64,000 bases of DNA, taken from Acidobacteriota bacterium (GTDB taxonomy: Bacteria > Acidobacteriota > Vicinamibacteria > Vicinamibacterales > JAKQTR01). Positions 7,972 through 16,591 of the stretch are shown here, piece by piece (positions within the stretch are counted from its first letter, which is position 1; each line of letters opens with the position of its first letter). The position numbers and the translations under genes were made by a program. The stretch lies in the NCBI GenBank assembly GCA_026393675.1, contig JAPKZQ010000015.1:124001-188000 (forward strand). Reading direction: 5' to 3'. Below the pieces are notes generated by a model, which did not search any database, was not told the DNA's origin, and saw only the letters and a program-made list of their open reading frames with translations.

Positions 7972-8976
7972 TTATCTCTGTCTCACCAGTAGCCACAGGA
8001 AAAACGGTCCTCCGATAATCGCCGTGATGATGCCGACCGGCAGTTCAACTGGTGCCATCACCAGCCGCGCCAGCACGTCGCACACAATCAGGAACGCCGC
8101 GCCCAGCAGGGCGGCGGCCGGCAGGACGATCCGGTGATCGGCGCCAACCATGAGGCGGACCAGGTGCGGCACGATGATGCCGATGAATCCAATCGGTCCG
8201 CCGAGCGATACGGCCGCCCCCGTGACGAGCGAGGCGCTGAAGAACGCGATCTGCTGCGTGCGGACCACGTTGACGCCGCGTGATGCGGCCGCATCGGTGC
8301 CAAGACTCAGCAGGTTCATCGCGCGTGGCAGCCACGCGAACGCGACAAAGGCCACCAGCGTGAGCGGGAGCGCCGCCAGGATCGGGCCGTAGCCGGCCAC
8401 GCCGAGGTCTCCCATCAGCCAGCGCAGCGTCTGGACCGTCTCGGCCGGGTCGGCGATGTATTGCACAAACAGGATGAGCGCCGAGAAGAACGAGTTCAAC
8501 GTGACGCCGGCGAGCAGCAGCACATTGGTCGAGAATCCGCGGTGGCGAGCCCGAGCCAGCGCGTACACGATGGCGACGGCGCCGAGCGATCCGGCGAAAC
8601 TCGCGCCGGTGACCGCCGATACGCCCCAGAGCGTCAGTTGCAGCTTAAGCGAGATGGCCAGCACGGCGCCCAGTGCCGCGCCAGCCGACACGCCGAGCGT
8701 GAACGGCGTGGCGAGCGGGTTGCGCAACAGGGCCTGGAACACGACACCCGCCGCGGCGAGCGACGCGCCCACCAGCGCCGCGGCCAGCACCCGCGGCAGC
8801 CTGGCGATAAAAAAGATCTGCGCATCCACGTTGTCGGCATACGGCAAGGCGGTGTCGAACGCGCGGGCGAGGTTGATCCGGGTCGTCCCGATGAGCGGCG
8901 CGCCAACCGCCGCGGCAAGCGTGACCGATCCCAGGAGCACGGTCCATCCAACCAGCCGTCGTCGCACGTCAGACAT
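7972..8976 (-). CDS. btuC: Cobalamin ABC transporter permease, BtuC/FecCD family
   Basis: This 334-residue integral membrane permease of the FecCD/BtuC family has about ten membrane segments. It includes PLATPFTLGVSAGAALGA and GGPIGFIGIIVPHLVR, the family's usual motifs for contact with the ATPase and for the transport path. It would move corrinoid across the inner membrane with the downstream-encoded binding protein. The ATG at 8976 lies inside the 3' end of the ATPase gene (8-base overlap), pointing to translational coupling. An in-frame start at 9045 is too far inside the ATPase gene to be likely. Confidence 0.92.
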   Translation of the reverse strand: MSDVRRRLVGWTVLLGSVTLAAAVGAPLIGTTRINLARAFDTALPYADNVDAQIFFIARLPRVLAAALVGASLAAAGVVFQALLRNPLATPFTLGVSAGAALGAVLAISLKLQLTLWGVSAVTGASFAGSLGAVAIVYALARARHRGFSTNVLLLAGVTLNSFFSALILFVQYIADPAETVQTLRWLMGDLGVAGYGPILAALPLTLVAFVAFAWLPRAMNLLSLGTDAAASRGVNVVRTQQIAFFSASLVTGAAVSLGGPIGFIGIIVPHLVRLMVGADHRIVLPAAALLGAAFLIVCDVLARLVMAPVELPVGIITAIIGGPFFLWLLVRQR

Positions 8977-9793
8977 GGCGGACCTTCTCGATTGGCACCA
9001 CGGCCACGCGGCCCGCACGCTGGTCGAACCACACGTTGGCCTCAACGTCGTAGAGCGCCCTGATCGCCGCCGCGTTCAACGTTTCCGCTGTTGGTCCAGC
9101 GACGAGCACCCTCCCGCCTCTCAGTAAGACGAGCGACCGGCACAGCCCCGCAGCGAAGTTCAGGTCGTGCGTCGCGACGACGACGGTGAGCCCGCGTTCG
9201 CGGTTCAGTCGTGCAACCAGCGCCGAGATTTCCAACTGGTACCCGAGATCGAGCGACGCTGTGGGCTCGTCGAGCAGGAGGATGTCGGCCTGCTGCGCCA
9301 GGGCGCTGGCGATCACGACACGCTGCTTCTCGCCGCCAGAGAGGGTGGCAAAGGACCGATGTTCGAGATGGACCGTCCCGGTCGCGGCCAGCGCGTCGCG
9401 CACGATGGCCAGGTCGCGCGGGCCCTCCAGTTCGAATGGACCCAGGTGCGGATAGCGACCCATCAGCGCCACTTCGCGCACGGTGTAGTCGAAGGCGAGA
9501 TGCGTCTCCTGCGGCACCACCGCAATCCGGCGGGCGAGTGCCCGCCTGGCGAGCGTGCCGATGCCGACGCCATCGAGCGTGACTCGTCCTTCCGTGGGGG
9601 CGAGCATCCCGGCCAGCACCCGCAACAGTGTCGTCTTGCCAGAGCCGTTGGGACCGAGCAGGCCAACCACGGCACCGCGCTCGACCGCCATCGAGACCCG
9701 CTGGACGCCGGGCAACACGTCATTCGAGTCGGCGGCGATGCCACCGCGCTCGTGCGCGCCGTGGACGTAGGTGACGCTATCGGCCCGGAGCAA
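8969..9793 (-). CDS. btuD: Cobalamin ABC transporter ATP-binding protein
   Basis: This is a 274-residue ABC ATPase with Walker A GPNGSGKTT (about residues 49-57), signature LSGGEKQRV, Walker B ILLLDEPTASLD and the switch histidine in VVATHD. It resembles FecE/BtuD-type subunits. It overlaps the end of the TonB receptor gene by 17 bases and the start of btuC by 8, so the three are almost certainly co-transcribed and coupled. The cobalamin riboswitch upstream of the operon gives the substrate. Confidence 0.93.
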   Translation of the reverse strand: MLRADSVTYVHGAHERGGIAADSNDVLPGVQRVSMAVERGAVVGLLGPNGSGKTTLLRVLAGMLAPTEGRVTLDGVGIGTLARRALARRIAVVPQETHLAFDYTVREVALMGRYPHLGPFELEGPRDLAIVRDALAATGTVHLEHRSFATLSGGEKQRVVIASALAQQADILLLDEPTASLDLGYQLEISALVARLNRERGLTVVVATHDLNFAAGLCRSLVLLRGGRVLVAGPTAETLNAAAIRALYDVEANVWFDQRAGRVAVVPIEKVRHV

Positions 9794-12050
9794 GGCGCAC
9801 TCCGACGGTGAAGGATCGGCGAGGTGCGGGGTAGCCCAGTACGGCTTCGTACTGGCGGTCGAGAAGATTGTCGAAACGCGCGATGATGTTGATGCCGCGT
9901 CTCACCGCAAGCGAGACACCCGCGTTGGCGACGGCAAACCCCGGCGCGTGGAATAACCCACCAGAGATCGCGCCCCAGGATGGCTCCACATCGAGCATGC
10001 GGCTCCGCCCGCCGACTCGCGCGTACGCCGTCACGGGTCCACGCGCCCAGACGATGTCGAGGCTGGCCTGGTGGCGGGGCCGGCGCAGAAGCGGATCGCC
10101 GACGCTGAAGGGCGGCGGCGCCACCAGCGGCGATCGGTCGACGGCCAGAATAGTCGTGTCGAGCCAGGTGTAACTGGTGCGGATCTCGAGCCCGCCGCGC
10201 GTGCGAAGGGCCGCCGAGGTCTCGATGCCCCTCGCCCGCGCATTGGAGATGTTGTCGGTCTGGAAGCGACTGTAGTCCTGAAGCGATCGACCCACCGCGA
10301 CAATCAGATCTTCGTAGCGATTGACGAAGGCCGTCGCGTCCACGACCAGCAAGCCGCCCAGCAGTGATTGTTCGAGACCGGCGTCCGCACTGCGATTGCG
10401 TTCCGGCCTGAGCCCAGGGTTGTCAGTGAACGCGATCTCCAGCGCGTCGGGTGGCCTGATGCCGGTTCCCGCCGTGGCGTGAACGCGCGTCCAGTTGCCC
10501 CGGCTATCGCCAGAGGTCCGCAGGTAGTAACTGACCGCGACCCGCGGGTTGACGGAGAACACCCGGTCTTCGGGCAGCGCCGGTCGAGGTGCGTAGGCGA
10601 GTGGATCAGGCTCGAGCGCACTTCTGACGATGTGCTCGACGCGCAGGCCCGTGGTGACAAACAGACGCTCCGATGCCCGGAATCTGGCCTCGGCGAAGTA
10701 GCCGGCAACCTGCCGCCTCACCGGCACCATCTGGCCTGCGGTGCCGACGATGTACGTGCTGTCGCCACGCTCACCAGTCAGATCAACGCCGACCGACGTG
10801 GCCGCGTGCGAGGAGAACGCATGATCAAGCTGCGCGTGCGTGGTGAGCCGGCGCGTGCGAGCCGACGAATCGCCCCACGTGCTGGTGAACGCAGAGCGCA
10901 TGTCCGCATACGTGGCCTGGACCCGAAGCGTGCTCTGAGGCCCCCATGCGTGCGTGAACGCGATCGAGCCAAGGCCGTCATGGTTGCGGCCTCGTGAGAT
11001 GCGATCGATGCCGGCAAACGCGCCAATCGGATTCGAGCCGAACGGGCCAGGGTAGCCGCGGTCGTCGGTACTGAAGCGGCCATCAACGCGCAGCGTCGAG
11101 CGATCCGACAGCTTCCAGCCTGTCGCCACTGCCACCGCTGTGGCCGCATCATTGTCGTTGGTGACGCGGTCGGTCGTGCCTGGTGCTACTCCTGTCCAGC
11201 CGTCACTCGAGGAGCGTTCGACGTGCGCGCCCCAACTAAACAGTCCGCGCGAGCCCGTGCTGCCAAGTGTCAGCCGATTCGTGCCGTACCCGCCGGTTTC
11301 GAGTCCGCCGGAAACGGCCGGCCTGCCGCCAATCTTCGAGCGAAGCTGAATCACACCGCCAATCGCATCCGCACCGAACACCGCGCTTTGCGGACCGCGC
11401 ACCACTTCCAGTTGTTCGAGCCCAGTCGTCGTGAGGTGGCCAAAATCAAACCCACCGCCCATGCTGTTCAGGCGGACGCCATCGAGCAGAACCAGTGTGT
11501 AGTCCGAGTCGCCGCCGCGCGGGAAAAGCGACGTGAGACTGCCTGCGCCGCCCGTTGGTGCGACCGAGAAGCCCGGAACCATCTGGAGGGCCTGCGCCAC
11601 GGTGGTGATCTGACGTGATGCGAGGTCGTGGCTCGTGAGCGTGGTGACGCTTCCGGGGGCCTCGGAGAGTGACGTGTCGACGTAGCCCGCCGAGATCACC
11701 ACCGTTTCGGTGAGGCCAGACAGGAGCAGCGTAATCTGAATGTCCGGTGGGGTGTGTTCTCCAACGGCGACCTTCACCGGATTGGTGCGGAAACCGTCGA
11801 CCGGTGCGAGGACGTCGTAGACGCCTGGCGCCACGTCGGTGAACGCAAACACGCCCTCGGCGTCGGTCTCCGCCTGGCGCACATGTCCGGCAGCCGATCG
11901 GATGAGGACCGTGACATGGGTGACTGGAAGTCCTGCCGGGTCCAGCACGTGGCCTTTGACGACTTGCGGGTTCCCGGGACTGGCGAAGACAGCCGTCGGC
12001 AACACGCACAGCGCAACAACAATGATCAGGGAAGAAAACGAGCGGATCAT
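9777..12050 (-). CDS. btuB: TonB-dependent outer-membrane receptor for cobalamin (BtuB-like)
   Basis: This 757-residue TonB-dependent receptor has a signal peptide (about 1-22), then a carboxypeptidase-regulatory-like (CarboxypepD_reg) domain (about 25-105). A plug domain follows (about 125-235, with RGGDSDYTLVLLDGVRLN and GADAIGGVIQL) and then a 22-strand-type barrel. The N-terminal Ig-like domain is typical of receptors from Bacteroidota and Acidobacteriota rather than E. coli BtuB. A perfect AGGAGGTGAG ribosome-binding site precedes the ATG at 12050. It is the first gene after a cobalamin riboswitch, which sets the substrate as a corrinoid. Confidence 0.9.
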   Translation of the reverse strand: MIRSFSSLIIVVALCVLPTAVFASPGNPQVVKGHVLDPAGLPVTHVTVLIRSAAGHVRQAETDAEGVFAFTDVAPGVYDVLAPVDGFRTNPVKVAVGEHTPPDIQITLLLSGLTETVVISAGYVDTSLSEAPGSVTTLTSHDLASRQITTVAQALQMVPGFSVAPTGGAGSLTSLFPRGGDSDYTLVLLDGVRLNSMGGGFDFGHLTTTGLEQLEVVRGPQSAVFGADAIGGVIQLRSKIGGRPAVSGGLETGGYGTNRLTLGSTGSRGLFSWGAHVERSSSDGWTGVAPGTTDRVTNDNDAATAVAVATGWKLSDRSTLRVDGRFSTDDRGYPGPFGSNPIGAFAGIDRISRGRNHDGLGSIAFTHAWGPQSTLRVQATYADMRSAFTSTWGDSSARTRRLTTHAQLDHAFSSHAATSVGVDLTGERGDSTYIVGTAGQMVPVRRQVAGYFAEARFRASERLFVTTGLRVEHIVRSALEPDPLAYAPRPALPEDRVFSVNPRVAVSYYLRTSGDSRGNWTRVHATAGTGIRPPDALEIAFTDNPGLRPERNRSADAGLEQSLLGGLLVVDATAFVNRYEDLIVAVGRSLQDYSRFQTDNISNARARGIETSAALRTRGGLEIRTSYTWLDTTILAVDRSPLVAPPPFSVGDPLLRRPRHQASLDIVWARGPVTAYARVGGRSRMLDVEPSWGAISGGLFHAPGFAVANAGVSLAVRRGINIIARFDNLLDRQYEAVLGYPAPRRSFTVGVRLAPGR

Positions 12051-12130
12051 CTCACCTCCTGTCGGTGTGGCCTCGCACCGAACGGTTCCCTCAGCCATCC
12101 CGATGGGCGGGAGGCCGCGGAGGAGTTACA

Positions 12131-12325
12131 TCAGTAGCCGAAGCGCCAGGTCTCCTGACTTGCGGATCGTCGCGCTCGCATCACGTCTTCCAGCACCCCT
12201 CTGGCGCCGTGACGGGCAGCCTGGTGTCAGGCTGCCTCTGATGCGCGCGCTCCCCGCTTACAGTGGCGGGACCGTGTGGGTTTTGCACCCAACTTCCCTG
12301 GCCGCTCGACCGGAGCACGATTTGT
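12131..12325 (-). promoter_or_regulatory. Cobalamin (B12) riboswitch
   Basis: On the minus strand the leader carries the core B12 motifs in order: AGGGAAGTTGGGTG, CCCGCCACTGTAAGCGGGGA, a long paired arm ending GGTGCTGGAAGACG, and the B12 box AGTCAGGAGACCTGGC at about 12145-12160. It sits about 80 nt before the TonB receptor ATG. High cobalamin should lower expression of the uptake operon. The method of control (translation or termination) is not clear; I see no strong U-tract terminator. Confidence 0.95.
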
Positions 12326-12333
12326 CAGGCGTC

Positions 12334-12342
12334 AGTATAGCA
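12334..12342 (-). promoter_or_regulatory. Extended -10 promoter of the B12 uptake operon
   Basis: TGCTATACT on the minus strand is an extended -10 element (TGn plus TATACT) placed just upstream of the riboswitch. No good -35 box was seen at normal distance, as is usual for extended -10 promoters. Confidence 0.5.
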
Positions 12343-12358
12343 TGGCAAAATCGACGGT

Positions 12359-13462
12359 ATGTTCGGCGAAGAGAGAGTCGCGCGCGCAGGGCTTGTCGAC
12401 ATCAAGGACAAGCTGGATGCCGGGCAGTCGCTCAGCCTGCAGGATGGGGTGCGTCTGTTCGAGTGCGAGGATATGTTCGCGGTGGGCTGGCTCGCCAATC
12501 GCGAGCGCGAGAAGCGGCACGGCAACGCCACCTTCTACAACCACAACATCAAGCTCGAAGCCACCAACGTCTGCGTCGCCAACTGCCTGTTCTGCTCGTT
12601 CGCGCGCCTGAAGCCGGGCGACAAGGACGCGTACACGCTGTCGCTCGAGCAGGTGTGGGAGAAGCTCCGCCGCCGCGCCAACGAACCGATCACCGAAGTG
12701 CACGTGGTCAACGGCCTGCATCCGGATCTGCCATTCGGCTACTACCTCGAGCTGCTGCGCGGACTGAAACGCATCCGGCCCGACGTGCACCTGAAGTGCT
12801 TTACGGCGGTGGAGATTGCCTTCTTCGCGGACCTCTTCTCGATGACCGACGAGCGCGTCCTTCGGGAACTCGCGGCGGCCGGACTCGGTTCGTTACCAGG
12901 CGGCGGAGCCGAGGTGTTCGCCGATCGCGTGCGGAAAAAGATCTGCGCCGACAAGTGCGACGCCGATCGGTTTCTGGCCATCCACAGGCTGGCTCATCAA
13001 CTGGGCATGCGCTCCAACATCACGATGCTCTACGGGCACATCGAGACCATCGAGGAGCGCGTCGACCACATGCTGCGCATCCGGGCGCTGCAGGCGGAGA
13101 CGGGCGGGGTTCAGGCGTTTATTCCGCTGGCGTTCCATCCCGCCAACAACCACATGCACAAGTTGCCGGCGCCGTCAGCCGCTGACACGCTGCGCGTGCA
13201 CGCGGTCGGCCGGCTCATGCTCGACAACGTGCCGCACGTCAAGGCGTTCTGGGTCGCTACCGGTGTCGAAGTGGCACAGACATCGCTCTGGTTTGGCGTG
13301 GACGACATGGATGGCACCGTGCAGGAAGAGAAGATCTACAAGATGGCCGGCGCCACCACGCCAGACGGCATGACCCCGCTGCAGATCCAGGCGGTCATCC
13401 GCGCCGCCGGCCGCGATCCGGTCGAGCGGGACACCCTCTATAACGTCATCGCCCGGAACTAG
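12359..13462 (+). CDS. mqnE: Aminofutalosine synthase MqnE (radical SAM)
   Basis: MqnE joins 3-(1-carboxyvinyloxy)benzoate to SAM in the futalosine menaquinone pathway. The 367-residue protein has the radical-SAM cysteines in CVANCLFC (CX3CX2C, about residues 62-69). It also carries the MqnE-type segments SLPGGGAEVF, MRSNITMLYGHIETIEERVDH and FIPLAFHP. These separate it from MqnC and CofG/CofH relatives. It is divergently transcribed from the B12 uptake operon with about 16 bases between the -10 region and its ATG; no strong ribosome-binding site is visible. A second futalosine-type gene lies at 4822-5646. Confidence 0.93.
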   Translation: MFGEERVARAGLVDIKDKLDAGQSLSLQDGVRLFECEDMFAVGWLANREREKRHGNATFYNHNIKLEATNVCVANCLFCSFARLKPGDKDAYTLSLEQVWEKLRRRANEPITEVHVVNGLHPDLPFGYYLELLRGLKRIRPDVHLKCFTAVEIAFFADLFSMTDERVLRELAAAGLGSLPGGGAEVFADRVRKKICADKCDADRFLAIHRLAHQLGMRSNITMLYGHIETIEERVDHMLRIRALQAETGGVQAFIPLAFHPANNHMHKLPAPSAADTLRVHAVGRLMLDNVPHVKAFWVATGVEVAQTSLWFGVDDMDGTVQEEKIYKMAGATTPDGMTPLQIQAVIRAAGRDPVERDTLYNVIARN

Positions 13463-13572
13463 AGCAAAGTGGGGCCAGGCCCCTCTTCGCACGATCCCAA
13501 CCCCCTGTCACCAATTGCCGGAATCTGGGTCTTATGGAATGGCGATTGTACTGGTCGGATATGCCCAATCCC

Positions 13573-13581
13573 TGCTAATAT
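13573..13581 (+). promoter_or_regulatory. Extended -10 promoter of sodA
   Basis: TGCTAATAT is a good extended -10 element 50 bases before the sodA ATG. The leader contains TCAGGAGGAAAA, a strong ribosome-binding site. Confidence 0.45.
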
Positions 13582-13631
13582 GAGGGATCTCAACACCGAT
13601 CAGGTTGTCTTCTCTCAGGAGGAAAACCGAC

Positions 13632-14234
13632 ATGGCGCACGAACTGGCTCCGCTTCCCTACGCGTACGATGCCCTCGAACCGTTCATCGACACGATGACG
13701 ATGCAGGTTCACCATGATAAACACCATGCGACCTACGTCTCGAATCTGAACGCGGCCATCGAGAAATTTCCCGACCTCCGGTCCAAGAGCGTGGACGATC
13801 TGCTTCGCGGGCTGTCGAGCGTGCCCGAGGCTGTCCGCACGGCGGTTCGCAACAACGGCGGTGGCGTCGCCAACCACAACATGTTCTGGAACATCATGGC
13901 GCCCAAAGCCGGTGGCGAGCCGTCCGGCCCATTGGCCGATGCCGTGAAGGCCGCGTTCGGCAGTTTCGAGGCATTCAAGGGCGAGTTTAAGAAGGCGTCG
14001 CTCGGGCGGTTTGGCAGCGGCTGGGCCTGGCTCATCAACACCGGCGGAAAGCTGACCATCGAGAGCTCGGCCAATCAGGATTCGCCGCTGTCGGAAGGGA
14101 AGAACCCCGTCCTCGTGCTGGACGTCTGGGAGCACGCGTACTATCTGAAGTACCAGAACCGTCGCGCCGACTACGTGGATGCGTGGTGGAGCGTGGTGAA
14201 CTGGAGCGAAGTCGCGAAGCGGTATTCGCGGTAA
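13632..14234 (+). CDS. sodA: Superoxide dismutase, Mn-type
   Basis: This 200-residue Fe/Mn superoxide dismutase converts superoxide to hydrogen peroxide. Metal ligands are the His in [10 protein letters not shown], the His in VANHNMFW, and the Asp and His in [12 protein letters not shown]. The NNGGGVANH segment (Gly where Fe enzymes have Gln) and the SANQDSPL segment (Gln supplied by the C-terminal domain) are hallmarks of Mn-type enzymes. AGGAGG six bases before ATG 13632 fixes the start; an in-frame ATG at 13605 lies upstream of that site. No signal peptide, so cytoplasmic. It converges on the moaB-moeA-peroxiredoxin operon. Confidence 0.95.
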   Translation: MAHELAPLPYAYDALEPFIDTMTMQVHHDKHHATYVSNLNAAIEKFPDLRSKSVDDLLRGLSSVPEAVRTAVRNNGGGVANHNMFWNIMAPKAGGEPSGPLADAVKAAFGSFEAFKGEFKKASLGRFGSGWAWLINTGGKLTIESSANQDSPLSEGKNPVLVLDVWEHAYYLKYQNRRADYVDAWWSVVNWSEVAKRYSR

Positions 14235-14249
14235 CGGGCGCGTCGCCGG

Positions 14250-14291
14250 AAGCAGCAAGAAGCAAGAATCAAGTCTTGTTTCTTGCTGCTT
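14250..14291. terminator. Long hairpin between sodA and the peroxiredoxin gene (likely bidirectional terminator)
   Basis: AAGCAGCAAGAAGCAAGA (14250-14267) and TCTTGTTTCTTGCTGCTT (14274-14291) form an 18-bp stem with one G-T pair and a 6-nt loop. It sits between two convergent genes and overlaps the last codons of the minus-strand one. There is no clean U-tract. Confidence 0.6.
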
Positions 14292-14772
14292 CTGACCCCA
14301 GCATTCCAATCTCTCTCACAATGACCTCGTGTTCCGGGAACTCCGTCTGCCAGTTCGCGACGAAGACGTACCCGACCACACCATTCCTGTCGATGAGGAA
14401 GAGGGCGGGGCGCGCGATGTTCCACGCGTCGAAGCCGACGCGGTGCCAGACGCCATAGGCCTTGATGGTCTCCCTCCGCTCGTCGACGAGGATGTCGAAT
14501 GGCAGTCCCGTGTCTTCGACGTAGCGTTTCACCTTCTCGGACGGCTGCGCCACGATGGCGACGACGCTCGCGCCTAAGCGTGCGTATTCAGCTGAGTGAA
14601 GAGCCAGGTCGCCGAACCGGCGACGGCAGTTCGGTCACCACGTGCCCCGGTGGAAGCCCAGCAGCACCGGGCCCCTGGCAAGATACTCGGAGAGCGCGCG
14701 AGGCTGGCCCTTCTGGTTCGGCAGCGTGAAGAGCGGGGCGTGATCGCCGATGTTGAGCGTCGTGCTTTCCAT
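14269..14772 (-). CDS. Peroxiredoxin-like selenoprotein (in-frame UGA read as selenocysteine)
   Basis: Reading through one in-frame TGA at 14635-14637 gives a continuous 167-residue thioredoxin-fold protein of the AhpC/TSA peroxiredoxin-like family. The N-terminal half reads MESTTLNIGDHAPLFTLP...VLLGFHRGTW, then U46-P-N-C49-R. The rest continues with LGASVVAIVAQPSEKV, LPFDILVDE and RPALFLIDRNGVV. Cys-containing relatives carry RGTWCPxCR, so the TGA falls exactly on the catalytic cysteine. A SECIS-like hairpin follows at once. The start codon abuts the moeA stop with no gap. Ordinary gene callers will truncate it to 14269-14553. A pseudogene is possible but unlikely, because only this codon is affected. 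Confidence 0.85.
14608..14634 (-). promoter_or_regulatory. Bacterial SECIS element
   Basis: Directly after the UGA codon, a perfect 6-bp stem GTCGCC/GGCGAC (14624-14619 and 14613-14608) closes a 5-nt loop GGTTC. The loop begins 17 nt after the UGA and starts with G, as expected for bacterial SECIS hairpins that bind SelB. An alternative 6-bp stem CCGAAC/GTTCGG uses part of the same bases. Confidence 0.75.
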
Positions 14773-15996
14773 CTAGAACAGTTTCACCTCGACCAACTGA
14801 CCTTTTTCGACGATGTCAATCTGCGGGGGAATCTCGATGTAGCCATCGGCGTGCGACATGCTCGTGATGTCGCCCGACGCCTTGAAGGCGGGCAGGGCCT
14901 GCCCGTCGACGATCTTCACCGTGTAGAACTGGTGTCGCCCGGTCGTGGAGACGATGCGCTGGCCGACCGGCAACTGGACTGTGCGCGGCGTCCATGCAGG
15001 CAGGTGCGCCATCGCGCGAAGCGGCGCCACCAGCAGCATGTAGGCATTCGAGAGGCATGAGGTGGGATAGCCCGGCATGCCGAACACCGGCTTGCCCTTG
15101 ATCACGCCAAACAGCGTGGGCTTGCCAGGTTTGACCGCGATGCCGTGGAACACCACCTCACCCATCTGTTCGACGACATCGAGGATGAGATCGCGCTCGC
15201 CGACTGAGCTCCCGCCGGAGAAGAGCACCACGTCTTCAACAAGGCTCACTTCGAGCGCGCGCGTCAGGTCGGCGATCGAATCGGACGCCGTGGGTTGCGG
15301 CACCGGCAGCGCGCCATGCTGGCGGAGCACGGCGCTCAGCGTGAACTTGTTGATGTCGTAAATGTGCCCCGGCTTGAGCGGCGCCCCGGGATCGACGACC
15401 TCGTTGCCCGTGGAGAGGATCGCCACGCGGGGCTGCGCGTAGACCTCGGCGTCCAGGACGCCGAGCGCGGCCAGGGCACCTATGCGACTTGGATTCAGGA
15501 CATCGCCAGGACTGAGCACGGTCTGGCCAGAGGAGATGTCGGCCCCTTGGTGCGTGACGTTTTGTTCCGGATAGACCGGACCGAAGATCCTCACCGTGCC
15601 GTCGGCGTCCTTTTCGGTGTCCTCCACCATCACGACCGCGTCGGCGCCTGCCGGCATAGGGGCGCCCGTCGCGATTTCCGTGCACTCACCGGTTCCAATC
15701 GCCAGAGTCGGCACCTGGCCGGTGAACACCGTTTCGACCGAGCGCAACACACGCGCGCTGTGCGTGCCGGCCCCGAACGTGTCGGCGGCCCGGACGGCGT
15801 AGCCATCCATCGCCGCCCGCGCAAACGGAGGCACATCGATGCTGGCCCGGACCAGGGCAGAAATCACGCGGCCGTCGGCGAGATCAATCCTCACGCGCTC
15901 GGTTCGCACCAGAGGCGTGATCGATCGGGCGATCAATGCACGCGCGTCGTCGAGCGAAATCGTTTCGCGGATCGGGCGCATCTGGCGCTGGTTCAC
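14773..15996 (-). CDS. moeA: Molybdopterin molybdenumtransferase MoeA
   Basis: MoeA inserts molybdate into adenylated molybdopterin. The 407-residue protein has the MoeA N-terminal domains (VPPFARAAMDGYAVRA, TGAPMPAGADAVVMVEDT), the MogA-like domain (VAILSTGNEV, FSGGSSVGERD, GKPVFGMPGYPTSCLS) and a C-terminal beta domain, the complete family layout. Its ATG overlaps the moaB stop (ATGA). Its TAG is immediately followed by the ATG of the selenoprotein gene. It is thus the middle gene of a tight three-gene operon. Confidence 0.95.
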   Translation of the reverse strand: MNQRQMRPIRETISLDDARALIARSITPLVRTERVRIDLADGRVISALVRASIDVPPFARAAMDGYAVRAADTFGAGTHSARVLRSVETVFTGQVPTLAIGTGECTEIATGAPMPAGADAVVMVEDTEKDADGTVRIFGPVYPEQNVTHQGADISSGQTVLSPGDVLNPSRIGALAALGVLDAEVYAQPRVAILSTGNEVVDPGAPLKPGHIYDINKFTLSAVLRQHGALPVPQPTASDSIADLTRALEVSLVEDVVLFSGGSSVGERDLILDVVEQMGEVVFHGIAVKPGKPTLFGVIKGKPVFGMPGYPTSCLSNAYMLLVAPLRAMAHLPAWTPRTVQLPVGQRIVSTTGRHQFYTVKIVDGQALPAFKASGDITSMSHADGYIEIPPQIDIVEKGQLVEVKLF

Positions 15997-16496
15997 CGCG
16001 AGGCCTCCCGCACGAGGTGTCCGAGTTCGGGGAGAATCAGCTTCGTCATCGCCAGACGCACCGCGGCCTCCGAGCCGGGGAGCGACAGGATTACCTTGCC
16101 CTTCGCGAGCCCGCCGACCGCGCGGCTCATCATCGCGGCCGACCCGATCTCCTGGTAGCTCAGCATGCGGAACAGCTCGCCGAATCCGTCGAGGCGCTTG
16201 TCGAGCAGGTGCGTGATGGTCTCGCAGGTCGTGTCGCGGGCCGTGATGCCGGTACCGCCGGTGGTGATGATCACCTGCACACCGGGCTTGTTCATCTGCT
16301 CGGTGATGGCGGCGAGGACCTCGTCGGGCTCGTCGTGAACGATCTTCCGGCCCGTCACCTGGTGCCCTCCCGCGAAGAGCAGATCGAAAATGGCGCGCCC
16401 GCTCGTATCGGTCGCTTCCGTGCGCGTATCGCTGATCGTGAGGATGTAGCAGTTCGCGACGGCGGGGGAGAGCGCCTTGTGCTCGGTGTGTCCCAT
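15993..16496 (-). CDS. moaB: Molybdenum cofactor biosynthesis protein MoaB/MogA
   Basis: This 167-residue MogA/MoaB-fold protein adenylates molybdopterin before metal insertion. It has the ILTISDTRTEATDTSG start, the TTGGTGITARDTT motif of the nucleotide site and SLPGSEAAVRLAM near the end. The ATG at 16496 is supported by a -10 box only 6 bases upstream. An in-frame ATG at 16574 would overlap that promoter and add 26 unrelated residues. First gene of the moaB-moeA-selenoprotein operon. Confidence 0.93.
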   Translation of the reverse strand: MGHTEHKALSPAVANCYILTISDTRTEATDTSGRAIFDLLFAGGHQVTGRKIVHDEPDEVLAAITEQMNKPGVQVIITTGGTGITARDTTCETITHLLDKRLDGFGELFRMLSYQEIGSAAMMSRAVGGLAKGKVILSLPGSEAAVRLAMTKLILPELGHLVREASR

Positions 16497-16502
16497 GTGT
16501 CG

Positions 16503-16508
16503 ATTATA
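16503..16508 (-). promoter_or_regulatory. -10 box of the moaB operon (leaderless)
   Basis: A consensus TATAAT on the minus strand ends 6 bases before the moaB ATG. Transcription from it would begin at or beside the start codon, so the message should be leaderless. No clear -35 box was seen. Confidence 0.5.
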
Positions 16509-16591
16509 CCGGGGGCTAAGGGCTCTGGGCTGGCGGCTTCGGCAATCGCGCCGTGGTGGTGTACGATTCGTCATCAGTCCCGGGAGACGCC

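Noticed and set aside
14269-14553. Truncated peroxiredoxin pseudogene starting at the internal ATG
   Set aside because: Only one stop codon interrupts the full gene, at the exact catalytic position, with a SECIS-like hairpin behind it and an upstream ATG joined to moeA. Selenoprotein reading explains all of this better than decay.
15236-15685. Extra minus-strand gene inside moeA
   Set aside because: Arg/Gly-rich shadow frame of moeA without any homology feature.
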